DNA of 64,000 nt from an uncultured Dehalococcoidia bacterium. GTDB lineage: Bacteria; Chloroflexota; Dehalococcoidia; Lucifugimonadales; UBA3495. The stretch lies in assembly GCA_951813535.1 (NCBI GenBank), contig OX638345.1, positions 2,229,158 through 2,293,157 on the forward strand. Direction: 5' to 3'. This document shows, one piece after another, positions 48,602-57,594 of the stretch. The notes beneath the pieces were generated by a model, which saw nothing but the letters and a program-made list of their open reading frames with translations, was not told the DNA's origin and made no database searches. Made by a program: the position numbers and the translations under genes. Each line of letters begins with the position of its first letter. The first letter of the stretch is position 1.

Positions 48602-49444
48602 TTACTCCAACACCAGGTTATCGATGAGCCGCACCGCCCCCACCCGCACCGCCACGGCAATCATCACCGGCCGGTCCTCGGGGGTGGTAGCCAGCGGTCG
48701 CATGGTTTCCGCATCCACGATGCCGACGTAGTCCACCGCATCGACCAGGGTCTCCCGTCCCAGGATGTTGTGGGCGGCTCGTCGTATGCGTCCCGCATCT
48801 CTCTCGCCCCGTCGCCATACATCCTCTGCTGCGCACAGCGCCCGGTACACTGCGGGCGCGGCCTCCCGCTCGTCCGGCGTCAGGTAGGCATTGCGGCTGC
48901 TCAGGGCCAGGCCATCCGGTTCACGCATCGTCGGCATGGTGACGACCTCAACGCCCAGGTTCAGGTCGGCGTTCATCTTGCGGATCACTGCCACCTGCTG
49001 GCCGTCTTTCTGGCCGAAGTAGGCCCGGTCAGGCCGCGTAATGGTGAACAACTTGGCGACCACCGTTGCCACCCCTCGGAAGTGGCCTGGCCTGGCCTCG
49101 CCCTCCATGCCCTCCGCCACTGAACCCGGCTCTATCCAGGTATCGAATCCCTCCGGGTACACCTCCTCCGGCGGAGGCGCGAACACCAGATCGGCGCCTT
49201 CCTCTTCGAGGAGTTGCAGGTCGCGTTCGAAACTGCGCGGGTATTTCGCGAAATCCTCGTTGGGTCCGAATTGCGAAGGGTTGACGAAAATGGATGCGGC
49301 CAAAGTCTCGTTGTCGGCTCTCGCCTGGCGGACCAACGAGAGGTGTCCGTCGTGCAATGCCCCCATGGTGGGAACCAGACCCAAAGGTCGCTGAGCGGCC
49401 GCGCACAACGCGGCCATTTCGGCGCAAGTCTCGATGACCTTCAT
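48602..49444 (-). CDS. panC: Pantothenate synthetase
   Basis: A 280-residue enzyme that joins pantoate and beta-alanine. Motifs: LVPTMGALHDGHLSLVRQA, IFVNPSQFGPNEDFAKYPR, GHFRGVATVVAKLF, PDRAYFGQKDGQQVAVIR and MREPDGLALSSRNAYL, complete and in order. The gene stands alone here, 49 nt from the HerA-type gene, on the same strand; panB and panD are not in the window. Confidence 0.96.
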   Translation of the reverse strand: MKVIETCAEMAALCAAAQRPLGLVPTMGALHDGHLSLVRQARADNETLAASIFVNPSQFGPNEDFAKYPRSFERDLQLLEEEGADLVFAPPPEEVYPEGFDTWIEPGSVAEGMEGEARPGHFRGVATVVAKLFTITRPDRAYFGQKDGQQVAVIRKMNADLNLGVEVVTMPTMREPDGLALSSRNAYLTPDEREAAPAVYRALCAAEDVWRRGERDAGRIRRAAHNILGRETLVDAVDYVGIVDAETMRPLATTPEDRPVMIAVAVRVGAVRLIDNLVLE

Positions 49445-49493
49445 ATCAGATGCCTAAGCCAACTGGCGCGAACGAGACTGGGAGAGCCGTCCG

Positions 49494-51200
49494 CTATTCC
49501 GGTGGAAACAGTTCGTTGATTTCCCGCTGCATCCGCTCGGCGTCGGATTCTGCCAGGGCAGTCCCGACCATCGCTCCGGAAGGCACCCCCATTTCGGCGT
49601 AGAACGTTTCGTCGTAGTCCCGGGGGCGAACGACCACGGGCATGGGCACGGCGTGGCCGAATACCAGCGCCTGCTGCTTGCTGTCCAGCCGGGCCAGCAC
49701 GTTTCTGAGTTGCCCCGTGTCCCGCGCGCCCATCAGCACGGCGTTCATGTCCCTATCGTCGTTCAGAGCGCATGAAAGCCGCGTGCCAAGCTGGCTCATT
49801 ACCTCGGAGTCGATGCCGCTGGGCCGCTGATCGACGATCATCAACGTAACGTTGTATTTTCGCAACTCGCGGGCGATGGTGCCAAAAATCGTCTGCGAGG
49901 CAATGTCCGGCGTCAAAAACTTGTGCGCCTCCTCAACGAAAATCACCAGCGGTCTTGGTTCGTCCCCGCGCCCGCCGTCGGCCAACTCCTTGCGTCGCAC
50001 CCAGGTCTCGTGGATACGACGCGTCAGCAGGTTGCTCACCAGCACGTACGCCGCCGTGTTGCGTCCGTATTGTCCAAACTCCAGAACCACGTGGTTGCCG
50101 CGTTCCAACTGTTCAATGATGCCGCCGGCGCTGGCGTTGCCTTGACTTTCGTCGGCCAGGAACCCAAACCGCTCCCAGGACAATAGACGACGGTGCAATG
50201 TTTGCAGAGCGGACAGATTGACGCCGATTTCGCCGGCAAGTTCGCCGACATCTGCAGCGCTCAACGCCATGAATTCACGAAGCCAGCGCTCTTTGAAATG
50301 CCTGGCGACGTTCCACGCGGTGGCGGCCGCCACCTCTGACAGGTTGAGCGACTCGCGCAGCACCTCGATGTCCGCTGGCTCGACCTCGTCGTACCCTATC
50401 CTGACCACCCCATCCGGTGTTGCTCCTCTGCGGCGGCTGCTTTCTTCGTCCAGGGTGAATGTGACTACCCGCGAAGGAAACAGTTGCTTGAGCCCTTTCA
50501 CCTGGCGTCCTCGGTCATTGTCCTGCCCCTGCCAGCCGTACTCGCTCTCCATGTCGAATATCAGCGAAACGGCGGAGGTTTGTTTCACCAGACCGGCCAG
50601 CAGCATACGCGCCAGGAATGTCTTGCCCGTGCCGGAAGCGCCGAACACGCCGACCGACCGGTTGGCCAGGGCCGCGAGGTCCAGCCGCACCAGCGACGCG
50701 TCCATGCCCTGCGGTGAGCCGAGGGCGAAGTCTCCCTCGTGGGCCCGAAATACTGCGTCAATGTCCTCCTGGGACGCGGGATACACCGGCGCGAAATGCT
50801 CGGGTATCGTCTTGGCTTGTTCGGCAATCGCCTGCTGGGGTCCTCCGATGGAAACGGCCATGCCGGGCATGACCGACAGCTGCCCATAGGCCACCGTCCC
50901 CGCAATGACTTCCGCGATGAAACCGCCATCGTCTATATCGCCGGGTTCCAAAGCAGGAGGGAAATGACGCACTCCGTCGTCCACTGCTCGCAGTTCTACG
51001 TCAGTGACCACCGCGAAATAGCGCTGACTGCGCCCCTGGATTGTTACGAAGGATCCCACGGCAACATCCTCGGTCCGTGCGCGGGAATTGTCCAGCCGGA
51101 CATCAAGACCCCGGGACAATGAACCACCCACAACTTGTCCCAACCGACGCCTCCCGGCCGCCACCGAGCCGTTGCTGCTGAATCCGTCAGCCAGCATCAT
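49494..51200 (-). CDS. HerA-type hexameric DNA translocase/ATPase (DUF87)
   Basis: A 568-residue ATPase of the HerA/FtsK superfamily. An N-terminal beta-barrel (VGSFVTIQGRSQRYFAVVTDV) precedes Walker A GVFGASGTGKTFLARML, a helical insertion, Walker B PLVIFVEEAHKFL, and the sensor/Arg region RELRKYNVTLMIVDQRPSGI. HerA usually works with the nuclease NurA in end resection; no NurA is seen, but the preceding gene overlaps by four bases and encodes a partner. A role in repair or DNA uptake or defence is inferred. Confidence 0.88.
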   Translation of the reverse strand: MMLADGFSSNGSVAAGRRRLGQVVGGSLSRGLDVRLDNSRARTEDVAVGSFVTIQGRSQRYFAVVTDVELRAVDDGVRHFPPALEPGDIDDGGFIAEVIAGTVAYGQLSVMPGMAVSIGGPQQAIAEQAKTIPEHFAPVYPASQEDIDAVFRAHEGDFALGSPQGMDASLVRLDLAALANRSVGVFGASGTGKTFLARMLLAGLVKQTSAVSLIFDMESEYGWQGQDNDRGRQVKGLKQLFPSRVVTFTLDEESSRRRGATPDGVVRIGYDEVEPADIEVLRESLNLSEVAAATAWNVARHFKERWLREFMALSAADVGELAGEIGVNLSALQTLHRRLLSWERFGFLADESQGNASAGGIIEQLERGNHVVLEFGQYGRNTAAYVLVSNLLTRRIHETWVRRKELADGGRGDEPRPLVIFVEEAHKFLTPDIASQTIFGTIARELRKYNVTLMIVDQRPSGIDSEVMSQLGTRLSCALNDDRDMNAVLMGARDTGQLRNVLARLDSKQQALVFGHAVPMPVVVRPRDYDETFYAEMGVPSGAMVGTALAESDAERMQREINELFPPE

Positions 51201-51790
51201 CCGCCGACCTCACGCAACAAAGCGCGCATGCGATGGGGCTCGCTGGATAACTCGACGGCCAGCGCCTTGCCGGCTCCGATAAGGAATTTCCGGGAATCGG
51301 TTTTCGTATCGGCAGCTTGCCGCAGTAAATTCGCGATTGCAGTATCCGACGCCGGGGACCTCTCCTCCAAAAGCAGCCTCAACCACTCGAAATTGCCGCC
51401 GAAACTGCTCAAATCCCCGGCGTCGCACAGGAAGACGAACGAATGCAGGTCCGGCGGCAGGCTCGGCAGCCCCGCACGGATGCCGGCACTGTCCCGATAA
51501 CCGACGATGGCCGCAGTAAATCGCGTGGTCAGGACGGCGTCCAGTTGAGGGTTGGCCGCGTAGAGCTCCTCTTCCGTTTCCAGGTCTGCCCCCCGGGGCG
51601 CCAGCGGCCGGGTGGGATCCAACGGTTCGTGCCGGATTTCCAATACCACGGCATAGATCGGTGGCGATCCGATCCGGACCAACGACCCCAGGGGCGGAGC
51701 GGAGTGCGCTCGGTAGCACTGAGCCTCGACGCGCTGCGTGCGCGACGCCGTAACCTCCGCCAGGCGCTGACCGGGTCGAACTTCCTTCAT
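51197..51790 (-). CDS. HerA-associated small protein with barrel-like N-terminus
   Basis: A 197-residue protein. Residues 8-60 (LAEVTASRTQRVEAQCY, LGSLVRIGSPPIYAVVLEI) resemble the HAS-type barrel found at HerA N-termini. The rest is helical (residues 100-197) with no NurA-type Asp motif that I can recognise. The start overlap with the ATPase gene indicates a fixed pair. It could be a NurA substitute or loading factor; function unknown. Confidence 0.6.
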   Translation of the reverse strand: MKEVRPGQRLAEVTASRTQRVEAQCYRAHSAPPLGSLVRIGSPPIYAVVLEIRHEPLDPTRPLAPRGADLETEEELYAANPQLDAVLTTRFTAAIVGYRDSAGIRAGLPSLPPDLHSFVFLCDAGDLSSFGGNFEWLRLLLEERSPASDTAIANLLRQAADTKTDSRKFLIGAGKALAVELSSEPHRMRALLREVGG

Positions 51791-51863
51791 GGTTCGGATT
51801 TTAGCACGACGATCCGGGTCACAGTCGACGCTGCGGAAGCCCGGGATACTTACGCTGATTCAG

Positions 51864-51891
51864 TTGACAACCGAGGGACCGATGCTATAAT
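51864..51891 (+). promoter_or_regulatory. Strong sigma-70 promoter of the zinc regulator gene
   Basis: TTGACA (51864-51869), 16-nt spacer, TATAAT (51886-51891) with an upstream TGC extended element. The best consensus promoter in the window; 39 nt before the ATG. Confidence 0.85.
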
Positions 51892-51929
51892 CCGTAACGG
51901 CAAATCACTGCAACAACGGTGGGTGGCAT

Positions 51930-52364
51930 ATGCTTGGACACGAATCAGCTATCGGCCGCTTGCGCTCGCAGGGCTACCGAATTACGCCACAGCGACTTTC
52001 CGTACTGGATATCGTAGCCGGCCGATCCGGTCACATTGGAGCCGACGAGGTTTGGTCCCTGGCCAAGCAGCAGCACCCGTACGTTGACCTGGCAACGATC
52101 TACCGGACTCTCCAGTTGTTGAAGCGCCTCGGTGTAGTAACTGAGGTGGTAATTGGCAACAAGCTTCATTTTGAACTTGCGGACAAGGACAACCGGCACA
52201 ACCACATGGTCTGCTCCGTGTGCGACACGGTTCAAACCTTGAGCCCGGACTATCTGGACGAATTCAGCCAGCGTTTGGAGCAGGAATTCGGCTTCACGCC
52301 AGACCTTGACAATCTCACCATCGGAGGCAAATGCGCGAAATGTCAATCCGCCACAACCGAATAG
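51930..52364 (+). CDS. Fur family regulator, probably zinc-responsive Zur
   Basis: A 144-residue Fur-type repressor. The winged helix has RLRSQGYRITPQRLSVLDIV and DLATIYRTLQLLKRLGVVTE. The dimer domain has HFELADKDNRHNHMVCSVCD and a second pair GGKCAKC, giving the structural zinc CxxC...CxxC. The next genes are znuA, znuC and znuB, so Zur function is the best guess. Fur or other metal specificity cannot be excluded. A near-perfect promoter precedes it. Confidence 0.9.
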   Translation: MLGHESAIGRLRSQGYRITPQRLSVLDIVAGRSGHIGADEVWSLAKQQHPYVDLATIYRTLQLLKRLGVVTEVVIGNKLHFELADKDNRHNHMVCSVCDTVQTLSPDYLDEFSQRLEQEFGFTPDLDNLTIGGKCAKCQSATTE

Positions 52365-52409
52365 CCGGCTGCTCAATCCGATGCAATGACTTGCTGGGAG
52401 GAGTTTCCG

Positions 52410-53450
52410 GTGTCGGTATTGCGTAGCTCCGTATTAATTTGCGCGGTCCTGAATGTCGTCCTACTTTCATCTGCCTGCGGCGGTCAGTCGCCTGAACCTC
52501 AAGGTGCCCCAACCGGAAATGCAGGAGGCGAAACCGCTCGACTCAGAGTGGTCACCACCGTGTCGCCCATCACCAGTATCGTAGAGAATATCGGTGGGAC
52601 CCGGATCAGCCTGGAAGGGGTGGTACCGGAAGGCGTCAACTCGCACACGTTCGAGCCGGCCCCGTCGGTGGCAGCGCTCATCTCCCAGGCTGACCTGATT
52701 TTTCTCAATGGGCTGTTTCTGGAAGAACCCACGCTGGAGATGGCCCGCGCCAACCTGAAATCCGGCGGAATGATTGTCCGTCTCGGGGGACAGACTATCA
52801 CCCGCGAAGAGTGGAAATTCGATTTTTCCTTTCCGGAGGCGGACGGCCAGCCGAATCCTCACCTGTGGCCTGATCCCATTCTCGCCTTGCGATACGCGGA
52901 ACTTGTTCGCGACCACCTGGCCGCCAGTGACCCGGATAACGCCGAGCACTATTCCACGAATTACGATGCCTTCGCGGCTCGCATCGCCACGCTGGACGCA
53001 GCCATCCGGACAGCAATACCCACCATACCGGTCGAAAACCGCCGGCTGTTGACCTACCACGACTCCTGGGCGTACTTTGCGGATCGTTACGGGCTGACGG
53101 TGGTCGGGGCGATACAGCCGTCCGACTTCTCCGAGCCTTCGGCTAAAGAGGTTGCTGACCTCATTCGTCAAATCCGAACGGAGGGTATCCCCGCTGTGTT
53201 CGGCTCCGCAGTCTTTCCCAGCGACGTCATGCAGACCATCGCCGCAGAATCCGGGGCAGCTTACGTCGACGAACTCAGCGACGATGATCTGCCTGGGTTA
53301 CCTGGCGATCCCTACCACAGTTACCTGGGACTGGCGGTGACGAACCTACGGGTAATGATCCCAGCCCTGGGAGGCGACGCTTCCGCATTGGATCAGGTCG
53401 ACGTCTCTCCCGTTTTCGACGGTGTTTCCGACGCTGTTTACGTCCAATAG
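52410..53450 (+). CDS. znuA: Zinc/manganese ABC transporter substrate-binding lipoprotein (ZnuA type)
   Basis: A 346-residue cluster A-1 binding protein. Metal ligands are His in EGVNSHTFEPAPS, His in QPNPHLWPDPILALRYAE, His in LLTYHDSWAYFADRYGL and an acidic residue in the final FGSAVFPS...YVDELSDD region. No His-rich loop is present. The N-terminus has a signal with a relaxed lipobox (LSSAC, Cys 23). GTG 52410 is chosen because GGGAGGAG sits 7 nt upstream. Confidence 0.92.
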   Translation: MSVLRSSVLICAVLNVVLLSSACGGQSPEPQGAPTGNAGGETARLRVVTTVSPITSIVENIGGTRISLEGVVPEGVNSHTFEPAPSVAALISQADLIFLNGLFLEEPTLEMARANLKSGGMIVRLGGQTITREEWKFDFSFPEADGQPNPHLWPDPILALRYAELVRDHLAASDPDNAEHYSTNYDAFAARIATLDAAIRTAIPTIPVENRRLLTYHDSWAYFADRYGLTVVGAIQPSDFSEPSAKEVADLIRQIRTEGIPAVFGSAVFPSDVMQTIAAESGAAYVDELSDDDLPGLPGDPYHSYLGLAVTNLRVMIPALGGDASALDQVDVSPVFDGVSDAVYVQ

Positions 53451-53486
53451 GCAGTTTTTGTCCCCATTTCACCCTTTCGCGACGAT

Positions 53487-54431
53487 ATGCTTCATCCACC
53501 CGAACTAGAGCACCTTCATCGACCCGACCCGGACGCCCGTCCCATTGTCGAATTCGCGAACGTCAACGCCGGCTACAACGGTTCCAGCGTTCTGGAGAGG
53601 GTCAATCTCCGTATCATGCCCGGCGATTTCGTCGGTTTGTTGGGACCCAGCGGATCCGGGAAGACCACCTTGCTGCGGACGGTGCTCGGCGCCGTGCCAG
53701 TGCAATCCGGCCAGGTCTGGGTGAACGACAAGTTGGTACGCGGGCGCCGCCACCGTGCCGGCTACGTGCCGCAGCTTGAAACCATCGACTGGAACTTCCC
53801 CGTGACCGTTGAAGAAGCGGTGTTGATGGGACGAACCATGTCGAACTCCCTGTTTCCCTGGTTTCGCCGACAGGAACGCGAACTGGCCTACGACATGATG
53901 CAGCGGCTCGGTATCGACAATCTGGCGAAGCGGCATATCCGCCAACTGTCCGGCGGCCAACAGCAGCGGGTTTTCCTGGCGCGAGCTTTGGTCAGCAACC
54001 CGGAACTGCTGCTGCTGGACGAACCCACCTCGGGCGTCGACCTCAAGACCCGGGATGACGTGATGCATTTGCTCCACGACCTGAACCACGCTGGGGTCAC
54101 CATCGTGATGACCACGCACGAAATCAATGCGGTCGCGGTGCACTTGCCTCGGATTGTCTGTCTGAACGGCACCATAGTGGCCGACGGGCCGCCGCACCGC
54201 GTGATCACACCCCACATCCTGCGCGAAGTCTACGGAGCGGAAATGCCGGTGATCCAGTACCAGGGCATGACGCTGGTCGCGGAGAGCGCCCACTTCTGGA
54301 TTGACCGCAACGGCGGGGAGCCCCTGGCCACCGTCTCGGACGACAGTCACAAGGAGCAGATCCTGGCGCATACCCACCCGTCCGACGGAAATGTTCCCGT
54401 CCATCACCATCACGACAACGCCGATGCCTGA
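53487..54431 (+). CDS. znuC: Zinc ABC transporter ATPase (ZnuC type) with His-rich tail
   Basis: A 314-residue ATPase: Walker A GLLGPSGSGKTTLLRTVL, Q-loop YVPQLETIDWNFPVTVEE, signature RQLSGGQQQRVFLARAL, Walker B LLLLDEPTSGVD, H-loop VMTTHEINAVA. The C-terminal 60 residues are an extension ending in HTHPSDGNVPVHHHHDNAD, a likely metal-binding tail. It energises import through ZnuB. Confidence 0.94.
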   Translation: MLHPPELEHLHRPDPDARPIVEFANVNAGYNGSSVLERVNLRIMPGDFVGLLGPSGSGKTTLLRTVLGAVPVQSGQVWVNDKLVRGRRHRAGYVPQLETIDWNFPVTVEEAVLMGRTMSNSLFPWFRRQERELAYDMMQRLGIDNLAKRHIRQLSGGQQQRVFLARALVSNPELLLLDEPTSGVDLKTRDDVMHLLHDLNHAGVTIVMTTHEINAVAVHLPRIVCLNGTIVADGPPHRVITPHILREVYGAEMPVIQYQGMTLVAESAHFWIDRNGGEPLATVSDDSHKEQILAHTHPSDGNVPVHHHHDNADA

Positions 54432-54538
54432 ACGCCCCGGGGAACCCGGATCGCACGCGGCTTGCCCGCAGCGGCACGGATGTTAGTTGGACTGCCGCCG
54501 CGACCTACCAGTTTGACAGCCTCGGTTTACCAACTTTG

Positions 54539-55417
54539 ATGCTATTGGAGCCATTCGAATTCGGTTTTTTCGTGCGGGCGATTATCGCGGCTTGCCTGAT
54601 TGGTGGGCTGTGCGGCCTAATGGGCGTCTATATTGTGCTGCGCGGCATGTCTTACATTGGCCATGGCCTGTCCCATGCCATTTTCGGCGGGGCGGTGGTC
54701 AGCTGGATTATGTCGATCAACTTTTTCGTTGGAGCGACGGTCTGGGGATTCCTGTCGGCGGTGCTGGTGGCTTGGACCACCCGACGCAACCCCATCGGTT
54801 CCGACGCTGCCATCGGCATCATCACGACCGCCAGCTTCGCCTTGGGCATCGCCATCATCAGCCGTTTCGGCAGCTTCACCCGGGACTTCGAGGCCTCTCT
54901 GTGGGGTAGCGTACTGGCCGTGGACCGTGAAGATCTGATCGCGATCGCCGTGGTGTCCGCCATCGTCGCCGCGGTAATCTTCGTCGGTTACAAGCTTTTC
55001 CTGTTCGCGACCTTCGATTCCGACGTTGCCCAGTTCTATGGTGTACCCACTGGCTGGGTAGACACCCTGTTCGCATTGCTGCTGGCAGGAACCATCGTCG
55101 TTTCGATGCAGGTGCTGGGGGTGACGATGATAGCCGCTGCAGTGGTCATCCCCCCGATAGTTGCGCGGTTGCTGACTAACAGCTTCCGCAAAATGACATT
55201 GCTGTCCGTCGCCATCGGTATAATGTGCTCCGTGCTGGGCATCTACATCAGTTATTTCGTTGACGTGTCGTCCGGGGCCAGTGTGGTGCTGTTATCGGCG
55301 GCGCTGTTCGTGGGCACTCTCTCCTGGTCCAAGATCCGCGATCGCATCAGCCGCTCGCCGGCCACTTCGAGCGGGATCTCGCAACTGCCCCGAAGCGCCG
55401 GTGGTTCCCTGGAATAG
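54539..55417 (+). CDS. znuB: Zinc ABC transporter permease (ZnuB type)
   Basis: A 292-residue ABC-3 permease with about eight membrane helices. Typical segments: GLMGVYIVLRGMSYIGHGLSH, NPIGSDAAIGIITTASFALG, SLWGSVLAVDREDL and MQVLGVTMIAAAVVIPPIVA. ATG 54539 is used; TTG 54536 is equally in frame. A 107-nt gap separates it from znuC. Confidence 0.94.
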   Translation: MLLEPFEFGFFVRAIIAACLIGGLCGLMGVYIVLRGMSYIGHGLSHAIFGGAVVSWIMSINFFVGATVWGFLSAVLVAWTTRRNPIGSDAAIGIITTASFALGIAIISRFGSFTRDFEASLWGSVLAVDREDLIAIAVVSAIVAAVIFVGYKLFLFATFDSDVAQFYGVPTGWVDTLFALLLAGTIVVSMQVLGVTMIAAAVVIPPIVARLLTNSFRKMTLLSVAIGIMCSVLGIYISYFVDVSSGASVVLLSAALFVGTLSWSKIRDRISRSPATSSGISQLPRSAGGSLE

Positions 55418-55448
55418 CCTCCAAACTTAACGGCCACAGGAGGTCGCT

Positions 55449-56942
55449 ATGGCGCATGCACATCATCACGCGGTGCCTTCGGTAGTGGAGGGCCGCACCG
55501 GCTTCCGAAGGGGGGCGGCGTTCATCATCGGCGGCCTGACCAGCGGACACGGCGTGTTCCACTGGGTGGCTCAGAGCTTTATCGTGGTGCTGCCCGAGGT
55601 TCGCGATCTGCTCCTGGGCGGCGACACCATCGCTGGCAACCTCAGGGCCACCAGCATCCAGAGCACCCGGGAAATCGCCTCCGGTGTGGTCGCTTTGCCC
55701 GGCGGAATCCTCACCGACGTTCTGCGCCGCTACTGGGGATGGGTGATGGCGGTCTGCATGGCCCTGTTCGGCGTTGGCTGGCTTATGATGGCCTCCGCCG
55801 GGTGGCAGATGCCGGGGAGTACCTGGGTCACCACCGCCGAAACCGCCGGCGCGGTGGGTTCGTTCAACGCCTTGGGCTATGTTCTGTTACTGATCGGCAT
55901 GGCGATCGTCGCGATTGCCGCGTCGGTTTGGCACCTGCCAGCCATGGCCGCGCTATCGTCGCACTTCGCCCACCGCCGCGCCTCCGTGCTGACGTTCCAC
56001 GGCGTGGGCGGAAACGTCGGTGACGTCGCCGGCCCTGTACTGACCGGCTTCCTGCTAGCCATCCTGACCTGGCATGCCGTCATCACCATCTACGCCGCCG
56101 TGCCCCTGTTCCTGGCTTTTCTGGTGTTCTGGGCCTTCCGGGATATCGGCCAGCGAGCCCAGGCGGCCGTCGTGGAAACGGCGGCCAACACTATGCGCAT
56201 GCAGGTCGCCGAGACCAGGCTGTTGGTGCGCAACCCACGCATCTGGGGTATTACGGCAGTAGCCGGTCTCCGCGGCATGGCGTACGTCGGGTTCATCACC
56301 ATCCTGCCCCTCTATCTGGCCGATGAGTTAGGCTTGAAGATCGTGGAAGGGCAGAGCAGTTTTGAAAACCTCTTCTACCGTGGTTCGCTCATCGGCTTGC
56401 TTGTGCTGGTGGGGATATTCGCCAGCCCCGTGATGGGTTATCTCTCCGACCGGTATGGACGTAAGATAGTGCTGATCCCAGGGATGCTGGTGCTGGCGGT
56501 GGTGACGCTGCTGATGGCCCCCCTGGGTGACGACATCCTGACCATGACCATCCTCCTGGCGGCCTTGGGGCTCTTCCTCTACAGCGACCAGCCGATCCTC
56601 ACCGCCGCTGCCATGGACATCGTTCGTGAGGGAACCGCGGCTACCACGCTGGGGTTGCTCTCGACATCGCGGTTCCTTTTCAGCGCCATTTCCCCGCTGG
56701 CCGCCGCTGCCCTGTACAACGCCAACGCGGACTATCTCTTCTACTACACCGCCGCCCTGTACTTGGCCGCCGTGGTCATCCTCGCCCTGGTGCGGTTGCC
56801 CCAGGTGGCGCCGGTGGAAGACCACCACGACGATCACGGACATCATGAAGGCCACGGCGATCATGGGCACCACGACGATCACGGCCACGATGATCATGGC
56901 CACGGTCACGGTCAGGGGGACCACGGCCACCGCCACCACTGA
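55449..56942 (+). CDS. MFS transporter with His-rich C-terminal tail
   Basis: A 497-residue major facilitator with about 12 helices and the loop motif GYLSDRYGRKIVLIPG (MFS motif A). The N-terminus is MAHAHHHAVP and the last 50 residues are almost only His, Asp, Gly (DHHDDHGHHEGHGDHGHHDD). The AGGAGG site and 31-nt spacing place it in the zinc operon. A link to zinc or a zinc chelate is inferred from tail and context; classical MFS proteins carry organic solutes, so export or import of a metallophore is one possibility. Confidence 0.85.
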   Translation: MAHAHHHAVPSVVEGRTGFRRGAAFIIGGLTSGHGVFHWVAQSFIVVLPEVRDLLLGGDTIAGNLRATSIQSTREIASGVVALPGGILTDVLRRYWGWVMAVCMALFGVGWLMMASAGWQMPGSTWVTTAETAGAVGSFNALGYVLLLIGMAIVAIAASVWHLPAMAALSSHFAHRRASVLTFHGVGGNVGDVAGPVLTGFLLAILTWHAVITIYAAVPLFLAFLVFWAFRDIGQRAQAAVVETAANTMRMQVAETRLLVRNPRIWGITAVAGLRGMAYVGFITILPLYLADELGLKIVEGQSSFENLFYRGSLIGLLVLVGIFASPVMGYLSDRYGRKIVLIPGMLVLAVVTLLMAPLGDDILTMTILLAALGLFLYSDQPILTAAAMDIVREGTAATTLGLLSTSRFLFSAISPLAAAALYNANADYLFYYTAALYLAAVVILALVRLPQVAPVEDHHDDHGHHEGHGDHGHHDDHGHDDHGHGHGQGDHGHRHH

Positions 56943-56963
56943 TCGTGCACGACGCCAAAAATC

Positions 56964-56995
56964 AGGGGCGACCCCAATGGGGCCGCCCCTATTTT
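56964..56995. terminator. Bidirectional terminator between MFS and cupin genes
   Basis: Hairpin AGGGGCG-a-CCCC / GGGG-c-CGCCCCT (56964-56990) followed by ATTTTTC on the plus strand and GATTTTTGG on the minus strand. Confidence 0.85.
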
Positions 56996-57019
56996 TCGGG
57001 CATCGCCTACCGAGGTGGT

Positions 57020-57379
57020 TTAGTCCTCGTTCTGCTGGGTCTGGCTGCCCTTCACGGTGATGGTGATGTGGGACATGGCGGTTTCACGGGAACCGTGCCA
57101 GTGGTCTTCGCCGGCGGGGATGATCGCCACGTCGCCTTCCGTAACCGACACTTCCTCGTCACGCGTGGCGACGATGCCGGTACCTTCGGTGACAATGAGT
57201 ATCTGGTCGCCGCTGTGGGTGTGGAACTTGTTGCGGACGCCGGCGCCGAAGTGAACGATGCCGAAATTGAAGTTGTTGCTGTCGTCGGGGTCCAGGATAG
57301 CTTGCCGGCCCACGGGACCGGTAAACAGGGGAGCGGTTCCTTCAGTTCTTTCCACTGCAGACATCTTTACGATTTTCAT
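57020..57379 (-). CDS. Cupin domain protein
   Basis: A 119-residue single cupin. Motif 1 is NKFHTHSGDQILIVTEGTG with the HxH and Asp/Gln; motif 2 is EGDVAIIPAGEDHWHGSRE with two His. It is thus a complete metal-binding cupin, unlike the one at 1819. It ends at a shared terminator. Substrate unknown. Confidence 0.88.
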   Translation of the reverse strand: MKIVKMSAVERTEGTAPLFTGPVGRQAILDPDDSNNFNFGIVHFGAGVRNKFHTHSGDQILIVTEGTGIVATRDEEVSVTEGDVAIIPAGEDHWHGSRETAMSHITITVKGSQTQQNED

Positions 57380-57427
57380 GGGTTTCGATTACCTCCAGGG
57401 TGAGTAGCCGGATCGAATGTCCCGAAA

Positions 57428-57456
57428 ATGATACCTTGCACTGCTTATGTAGTCTA
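57428..57456 (-). promoter_or_regulatory. Promoter of the cupin gene
   Basis: On the minus strand TAGACT (rc of 57451-57456), 17-nt spacer, TATCAT (rc of 57428-57433), 49 nt upstream of the cupin ATG. Confidence 0.5.
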
Positions 57457-57506
57457 GCCGGGCGTGAGACCAAGTGGCGTTGCGGGTCGCGACGCGACGC
57501 ATCTCG

Positions 57507-57535
57507 TTGACTCCACAAACGGCGGGCCGTACACT
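57507..57535 (+). promoter_or_regulatory. Promoter of the small protein / HAD / MFS unit
   Basis: TTGACT (57507-57512), 17-nt spacer, TACACT (57530-57535). It is 60 nt upstream of the ATG at 57595. Confidence 0.6.
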
Positions 57536-57594
57536 GCGGGGCCAGTTAGCCCCTCAATTCGAGCTCGACGGAAATCCCCCGAGGAGGTACCGAT

